From assembly GCF_006149045.1 (NCBI RefSeq), contig NZ_VBSN01000071.1, positions 210,579-274,578 of the forward strand: a DNA stretch of 64,000 bases, given 5' to 3'. The stretch comes from Dyadobacter flavalbus (GTDB lineage: Bacteria > Bacteroidota > Bacteroidia > Cytophagales > Spirosomataceae). The notes below the pieces were generated by a model. That model searched no databases and was not told where the DNA came from. It saw only the letters and a list, made by a program, of their open reading frames with translations. Both the position numbers and the translations under genes were made by a program. Of the stretch, positions 59,800 through 64,000 are shown piece after piece (within the stretch, counting starts at the first letter, position 1; each line of letters starts with the position of its first letter).

Positions 59800-59819
59800 C
59801 TTTATATCTAGCTAAACAC

Positions 59820-60182
59820 TCACTTTGCGGTGTAAACCCATGCCCACCAGATCAGCAGAAACTGTAACGGAAGCCTCAGCAATGCAACCCATAAAAACGG
59901 ATTGTGCGTGTGATAAAAATCAATCGCCATGTAAATATTGGCCGGAAAAACAGCAATCAGCAGCAGTATGATCAGCCATGCAGCAACTGGGCGAACAACC
60001 TGAAAAAAGAGCATCGTGCCAAATACAATTTCACATACACCGCTGATATAAACAAGCTGCAACGGAAACGGCAGGAAAGGTGGCATGATTTTCAGGAATG
60101 TATCCGTACGGAGAAAGTGCATGATGCCCGCTCCGATGTACAAGAAAGCCATGATGTAAAGGATCCTATTTTTCATCTCCAT
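59820..60182 (-). CDS. DoxX-like membrane protein
   Basis: 120 residues with four membrane helices (ILYIMAFLYIGAGIMHFL, LVYISGVCEIVFGTMLFF, AAWLIILLLIAVFPANIYMA, LPLQFLLIWWAWVY). The pattern FLYIGAGIMHFLR with a conserved His and CEIVFG matches the small DoxX/DoxD-like family; function uncertain, linked in other bacteria to oxidative-stress protection or quinone chemistry. Divergent from the broken DUF6526 gene with only 23 bp between the two start codons. Confidence 0.78.
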   Translation of the reverse strand: MEMKNRILYIMAFLYIGAGIMHFLRTDTFLKIMPPFLPFPLQLVYISGVCEIVFGTMLFFQVVRPVAAWLIILLLIAVFPANIYMAIDFYHTHNPFLWVALLRLPLQFLLIWWAWVYTAK

Positions 60183-60205
60183 CTGTTTATACCAAAGTTC
60201 CTCCG

Positions 60206-60643
60206 ATGACCAAGCAAAACTATCAAAATCACGTCCGTTATTACCCTGCGCATCATTTTGTATTTTATCCGGTACTGATGATTCTGACCGGCGCTAGCAT
60301 TTATTACGCTGTAAGAAGTGATGAATATACGCTTATCTGGGCTTTTATTGCAATCACCCTTTTTATGATCGGCTAGCTCTCGTTTATGCTGCGGCAGCAT
60401 TATGCGCTCAATAACCAGAACCGGATTGTACGGCTGGAAATGCGTTTCAGGTATTTTTTGCTGACAAACCAACGGTTGGATTTACTTGAAAATCAACTTT
60501 CTTTCGGGCAACTTTCCGCACTGCGGTTTGCATCCGATGAGGAACTTGTAGCACTCACCGAACGTACGCTGAAAGAAAACCTTTCTCCGAATGAGATAAA
60601 GAAGTCGATAAAAGAATGGCAGCCGGATCATATGCGTGTTTAA
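60206..60643 (+). pseudogene. DUF6526 membrane protein gene with in-frame amber codon
   Basis: From ATG 60206 (MTKQNYQNHVRYYPAHHFVF) the frame encodes two membrane helices (FVFYPVLMILTGASIYYAV, LIWAFIAITLFMIG) and meets TAG at 60374-60376. It then continues, in the same frame, with LSFMLRQHYALNNQNRIVRL and on to EIKKSIKEWQPDHMRV, all matching the DUF6526 family across both halves. One substitution (for example TGG or CAG to TAG) explains the break. An ATG at 60386 could restart the soluble half. The split falls at the end of helix two. Alternatives: sequencing error or read-through. Confidence 0.82.
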
Positions 60644-60663
60644 ACGCAATACAAAGGTTTAAC

Positions 60664-60705
60664 AACAAAAGAGGGCATTTCCAGCCGGGAATGCCCTCTT
60701 TTGTT
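60664..60705. terminator. Bidirectional terminator after DUF6526 and porin genes
   Basis: 19-bp stem (AACAAAAGAGGGCATTTCC against GGGAATGCCCTCTTTTGTT, one G-T), 4-nt loop AGCC. Serves two convergent units. Confidence 0.9.
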
Positions 60706-60720
60706 AAAGTAATGCTTTAA

Positions 60721-61368
60721 CTAGCGCGTCTTGAACTTGCCGGTTTCTTTATTGTAAGTTCCAAGCGGAAAGCTCAGACCAAGATTTACCCCCCAGTTGC
60801 TGTTTTTCAGTTTTGAATTGTTATTCCGTAAAACGTTGAACAATCCCAGTCCGTAACGTGCATCGAAATTCAGCCAGATCTTATTCATAATCTGATAATT
60901 CAGACCGGCGCCAAATGTCAGTCCGAGATCAATCGGGCTGAAAATCCGGTTATCCTTTGTTCCATTGATGTTATCGCCGTCTTTGTTTTTTGCGCCGACG
61001 AGGAAGTTAACGTTCGGACCGGCAAATATTTTGGGACGCAGTCTGTCACCGTATTGTCCGAAGTAAAACGTGGCCAGCAACGGAACCTGAATGTAGTTCA
61101 GATTGACTTCATCTGCCTTGTTGAAAGTTTTGGCACCCATTTGTGTAAATAAAACAGATCCGCTGAAACCAAAACCGGTTTTGGAACTGTAATTGTAAAA
61201 GCCTCCGACCGTAATACCCGGTTTCCAGTCTGTGAAAGTATTGGCCACATCGCCTCTGAAATTGGCAATGGAAATTCCGACAACAGGTCCTACCGACACA
61301 TTTTCCTGCGCTTGTGCATGAACGGTACATAGCATCAAAGCCAATACCAGAATAATACAATTTTTCAT
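60721..61368 (-). CDS. Porin family outer-membrane beta-barrel protein
   Basis: 215 residues. Signal peptide (IILVLALMLCTVHAQAQ), then eight or so amphipathic beta strands: VSVGPVVGISIANFRG, WKPGITVGGFYNYSS, FGFSGSVLFTQMGAK, VNLNYIQVPLLATFYFG, FAGPNVNFLVGA, IDLGLTFGAGLNYQIM, NFDARYGLGLFNV. This is the Bacteroidota OMP_b-brl_2/PorT-like family; function usually unknown. A TACTTTTC box ~75 bp upstream may be its promoter. Confidence 0.85.
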   Translation of the reverse strand: MKNCIILVLALMLCTVHAQAQENVSVGPVVGISIANFRGDVANTFTDWKPGITVGGFYNYSSKTGFGFSGSVLFTQMGAKTFNKADEVNLNYIQVPLLATFYFGQYGDRLRPKIFAGPNVNFLVGAKNKDGDNINGTKDNRIFSPIDLGLTFGAGLNYQIMNKIWLNFDARYGLGLFNVLRNNNSKLKNSNWGVNLGLSFPLGTYNKETGKFKTR

Positions 61369-61565
61369 TTAGGTATGTTTTAATAACGTTAGTTTGATTT
61401 GTACGTCATTTAACAATATCGAGCCTGAAAAGTACGGAATATTAAAATGCTAATTGTCAGAGTTGTTGGGCGGCATTTACTTAAACTTGTACGATACAAG
61501 AATCACAAAAACGGGGAAATAGATCTACAAAGTTGTTGTTTGTAATTTTTCAATTTTCTCATTAC

Positions 61566-62909
61566 TTACTCCGGCTGTTTACCGATTTTCTGAAGGATCC
61601 AGTACAATGGCGCTCCTCCGAGAAAAAGGCCCCAGCCGATTACAGCTGAAGAAGGGTCTGTAAGAATGACGTTTGCAGCTACGGCCAAAAGGAAAAGTAC
61701 AAAAAATCCCGGCAAATACGGATAACCTCCGATCCTGAAGCCTTTATGCGGATCATGAATGCCTGCCTTTTTCCGGAAAACAAACAACGTGGCAGCGGCA
61801 CTTGCCAGCGCAATGCTGTCCACGGACATGACATAATTGACAATTTGTTCAAATGTATCCAGAACCCAAAGGGAAAGAAGGGTAGTAACGATCAGAAATG
61901 TGAGTGCAAATTCCTGAACCTGCGTTCTGGGGTTCACCTTTTTGAAAATACCGGGTAAAATGTGATCTTCAGCGAGTGCATAATAAACCCTTGGCAAGGA
62001 AAGCATGGTGGCATTGATAAAACCAAGAACAGAAAGGAAAATCGCCAATGAAAAGAAAATTTCACCCCAAGGTCCGAACAATGCCCGGGCCGTATCTGCC
62101 GCGATCAGGCTGGATTTGCTTAGTGCCTCAAATCCAAGAACATTGTAATACGTATAATTCAAGGCAAGGTACAGACCCAAAATCAGGAACATGCCCAGAA
62201 AGATACCGCGCGGTGTATTTCGCACCGGATCTTTGATATCTGCGCCAAAATTGAGCGTTTGCTGATACCCGCCAAATGTGTAGAAAACCGCAATAAGGCT
62301 TGCGCCGAATGCTGAAAACCAGTTTCCGGATAAAGCAGGCGATGCAACGGATTCGCTTACATTTCTGTCTGCATCGGTGTAAAAAATACCGATACAAAGT
62401 ACAAGCATCATCAGGATTTTCAGACTGCTCAGGATATTCTGGGTACGTGAACCGGACTTTATACCAAGCATGTTGACAAGGTAGAAAAATGCCAGCGTTA
62501 TAATGGCAGTCATGCGAATGCCGTTCGGGCTGCGTGCAAATTCCGGCAGTAAAGGATTGATGTATTCCGAACCGATCAGCGCAACACCGGCCATTCCGGC
62601 GCCGTAAGTCAGGACAATAACCCAATTGATCATAAAGGCATATAACGGATTGAAAGCCGTGGAGATCAGCTTGTAAAATCCGCCCGGAAAATGGTGGCGT
62701 GAACCGATCTCGGCAAAAACAAATGCACCGATGAGGCTGACAAGGCCGCCTGCAATCCATGCAATGAAAAAAATTTCAGGACTTCCCGCCTGCTTTGCAA
62801 CAATGGCCGGCGTGCGGAAAATGCCGATACCGATTACGAGACTGATTACGATCATTCCCAGGTCAAACGGGCCGATCTGGGGACGGATTTTATCGGAAGG
62901 TTCAGGCAT
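61566..62909 (-). CDS. APC-family amino acid permease
   Basis: 447 residues, twelve membrane helices. First-helix signature LGMIVISLVIGIGIFRTPAI with the substrate-binding GIGIF, the second-helix AWIAGGLVSLIGAFVFAEIG, and the sixth-helix FYTFGGYQQTLNFGADIKDP match LAT/APC-type transporters. Would import or exchange amino acids or related compounds across the inner membrane; substrate not predictable. The J-domain gene lies 54 bp upstream on the same strand. Confidence 0.9.
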   Translation of the reverse strand: MPEPSDKIRPQIGPFDLGMIVISLVIGIGIFRTPAIVAKQAGSPEIFFIAWIAGGLVSLIGAFVFAEIGSRHHFPGGFYKLISTAFNPLYAFMINWVIVLTYGAGMAGVALIGSEYINPLLPEFARSPNGIRMTAIITLAFFYLVNMLGIKSGSRTQNILSSLKILMMLVLCIGIFYTDADRNVSESVASPALSGNWFSAFGASLIAVFYTFGGYQQTLNFGADIKDPVRNTPRGIFLGMFLILGLYLALNYTYYNVLGFEALSKSSLIAADTARALFGPWGEIFFSLAIFLSVLGFINATMLSLPRVYYALAEDHILPGIFKKVNPRTQVQEFALTFLIVTTLLSLWVLDTFEQIVNYVMSVDSIALASAAATLFVFRKKAGIHDPHKGFRIGGYPYLPGFFVLFLLAVAANVILTDPSSAVIGWGLFLGGAPLYWILQKIGKQPE

Positions 62910-62963
62910 TATACCGGATTTGATCGTGAGCGTTCAGATTGTAAGTTACATGTTGAAATAGGA

Positions 62964-63908
62964 TTAATCATCATCTTCCGGAAATTCTTCATTCGGAATC
63001 TGGTATGTTTTCAAATATGCTTTCAGCTGAGAAGGCACTTTCCAGTTTTTCAGCACATTTTTGATGTTTTTGATCTCTGTTTTAAGCTCATTTACATTCG
63101 TATTGAACTTGACAATGACCGTGGTTCTAGAATTGGCATGCTGATAGGGAAGTCCGCAAACGGCAGCAATCCTTTTCTGAACCGCTTCCTTTTCCGCTTC
63201 CAGTTCTTCCACTTGCTGTTTCAGCATTTTGTTATAATAATTGAGCTGGTTTTTAGTCAGGTTTTCAAGCTTGTCCTGATCAATTCTTTCCAGTTCAATC
63301 TGAAGTTTAAGCAGTTTCAGCAGGTTATTTTCCTGATACGCCTGCGTAACCTGCTGCATGATATCCGTTTTGCGCACCTTTTCAGCATCATCCGTTTCCA
63401 GGTCCGGATGAAAAGATTTGACAAGATCCATGTAAACGGCTCTGACCGATCTGGATGTTTTCTGCTGTTCTGCATGCAGTTTTGCTGCCCTGATCTGCGC
63501 TGCGATCCGTTCCTCGCGCTGTTCTGCTTTTATTTTTTGCTGTTCTTCTTCGGGTAACTGGTGAAATTCAGCATCTTCAGCAACTTCTGCATTGTTTTCA
63601 CTTTCAAGTAAAAAAGCCGGATCTGTTATTTTAAACTTGTCCTTTTGCAGCTGGATGGCCGTTTCAATATCCATTTCGCTGTATTTGTTATAAACCGGTT
63701 TCAAATCTTCAAATCCGTAATTTACAATCAGGTCGAAAGCACTTTCGGTAATCAGGTAAGCAAGTTTGGTCTGATATGCATTCCTGAAAAGATCATTGGT
63801 GTAAGTACGGTCCATCAAATGCACGATTTCAGCCCGGAAACCCTGATATTCCCGGATAAGCGGGTCCAAATCCGGTTCTTCCCCAATTTTGGTGGTATGT
63901 ATGTGCAT
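62964..63908 (-). CDS. J-domain protein with internal HPD motif
   Basis: 314 residues. The J domain lies mid-protein, residues ~150-205: VRAVYMDLVKSFHPDLETDD with the HPD tripeptide, then VTQAYQENNLLKLLKL. It is flanked by an N-terminal helical region and a Glu/Lys-rich coiled coil (EEEQQKIKAEQREERIAAQI) and followed by another coiled coil (LKQQVEELEAEKEAVQKRIA). J domains stimulate DnaK ATPase; the client is unknown. No G/F or zinc-finger domain. Start ATG 63908. Confidence 0.82.
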   Translation of the reverse strand: MHIHTTKIGEEPDLDPLIREYQGFRAEIVHLMDRTYTNDLFRNAYQTKLAYLITESAFDLIVNYGFEDLKPVYNKYSEMDIETAIQLQKDKFKITDPAFLLESENNAEVAEDAEFHQLPEEEQQKIKAEQREERIAAQIRAAKLHAEQQKTSRSVRAVYMDLVKSFHPDLETDDAEKVRKTDIMQQVTQAYQENNLLKLLKLQIELERIDQDKLENLTKNQLNYYNKMLKQQVEELEAEKEAVQKRIAAVCGLPYQHANSRTTVIVKFNTNVNELKTEIKNIKNVLKNWKVPSQLKAYLKTYQIPNEEFPEDDD

Positions 63909-63921
63909 TGTAAATTACCAT

Positions 63922-64000
63922 TTAGGCGTTCAGACTTATCATGGATGCCACTTGTCTGATTTTTCCTTCTTCCGCTGAAACATTTAAGGTAACAGCCCTT
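63922..64000 (-). CDS. C-terminal end of a gene running off the window
   Basis: Open frame on the minus strand with stop at 63922-63924; the last residues read GAVTLNVSAEEGKIRQVASM and then ISLNA. Composition looks coding, and its stop is 13 bp before the J-domain start. Too short to identify. Confidence 0.45.
   Translation of the reverse strand, partial: RAVTLNVSAEEGKIRQVASMISLNA

Overview
The window reads as a chromosomal stretch of a Bacteroidota bacterium, most likely a Cytophagales member close to Dyadobacter/Spirosoma. Reasons seen in the sequence: promoters matching the Bacteroidota form TTG-N17..23-TAnnTTTG, almost no Shine-Dalgarno sequences, a TonB-dependent receptor of the CarboxypepD_reg/plug/beta-barrel type, many lipoproteins with Bacteroidota-style lipoboxes, DUF4142, DUF6526 and GMC/gluconate-dehydrogenase-subunit-3 genes, and large soluble PAS histidine kinases. 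Species assignment is inference. I see no rRNA, tRNA, CRISPR array, phage, transposase or insertion sequence; the content is ordinary chromosomal with several degenerate intergenic repeat tracts.

Layout. 1-3.1 kb: an operon-like run of a ring-cleaving-dioxygenase-type glyoxalase protein (cut by the window start), an esterase and a pirin (resembling quinone/catechol detoxification sets), then a degenerate receiver protein and a Crp/Fnr regulator. 3.2-8.3 kb: a DUF2383 stress protein, a sorbosone-dehydrogenase-like lipoprotein, small minus-strand genes including a CinA/PncC amidase, and a FAD-Rieske oxidoreductase. 8.5-12.4 kb: two divergent GH13 enzymes, a cytoplasmic alpha-glucosidase type and an exported trehalose-synthase type, separated by a G-poor repeat tract whose inverted relative lies beyond the second gene. 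12.6-15.2 kb: a lipoprotein gene broken by an in-frame stop, a membrane-anchored metallo-beta-lactamase-fold protein, a cupin and a DUF4142 protein. 15.4-31.3 kb: signalling, with two response regulators and three large PAS kinases (one with a CZB zinc-binding domain), interleaved with a GapN-like dehydrogenase, a MATE exporter and a TonB receptor.

31.4-41.4 kb: old yellow enzyme, a YwbE-FUSC pair, a GNAT acetyltransferase, ferritin, a small unknown gene, glnS divergent from truA, and a ketoglutarate-semialdehyde-type dehydrogenase. Between the small gene and glnS lies a 200-bp purine/pyrimidine array with 7-nt periodicity. 41.5-46.4 kb: an envelope operon of two parvulin prolyl isomerases (one a lipoprotein with an OmpA-like segment) and a MoxR ATPase, with its own promoter and terminator. 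46.6-53.3 kb: a helical-bundle protein, gloA2 and a membrane acyltransferase, the GMC oxidoreductase with its signal-bearing partner subunit, and a LuxE/PaaK-like protein. 53.3-64 kb: sensor kinase, hemA, an unlisted small ORF with its own terminator, an ABC exporter in operon with a DEAD-box helicase, DoxX, a DUF6526 gene broken by an in-frame amber codon, a porin-like barrel, an APC permease, a J-domain protein, and the tail of a gene running off the end.

Most notable: two genes each carrying a single in-frame nonsense codon; two genes (a response regulator and truA) whose promoter boxes sit 4 nt before the ATG, predicting leaderless mRNAs; promoter boxes that overrule longer open frames; recurrent 7-nt-periodic intergenic repeats; and the parvulin-OmpA fusion.
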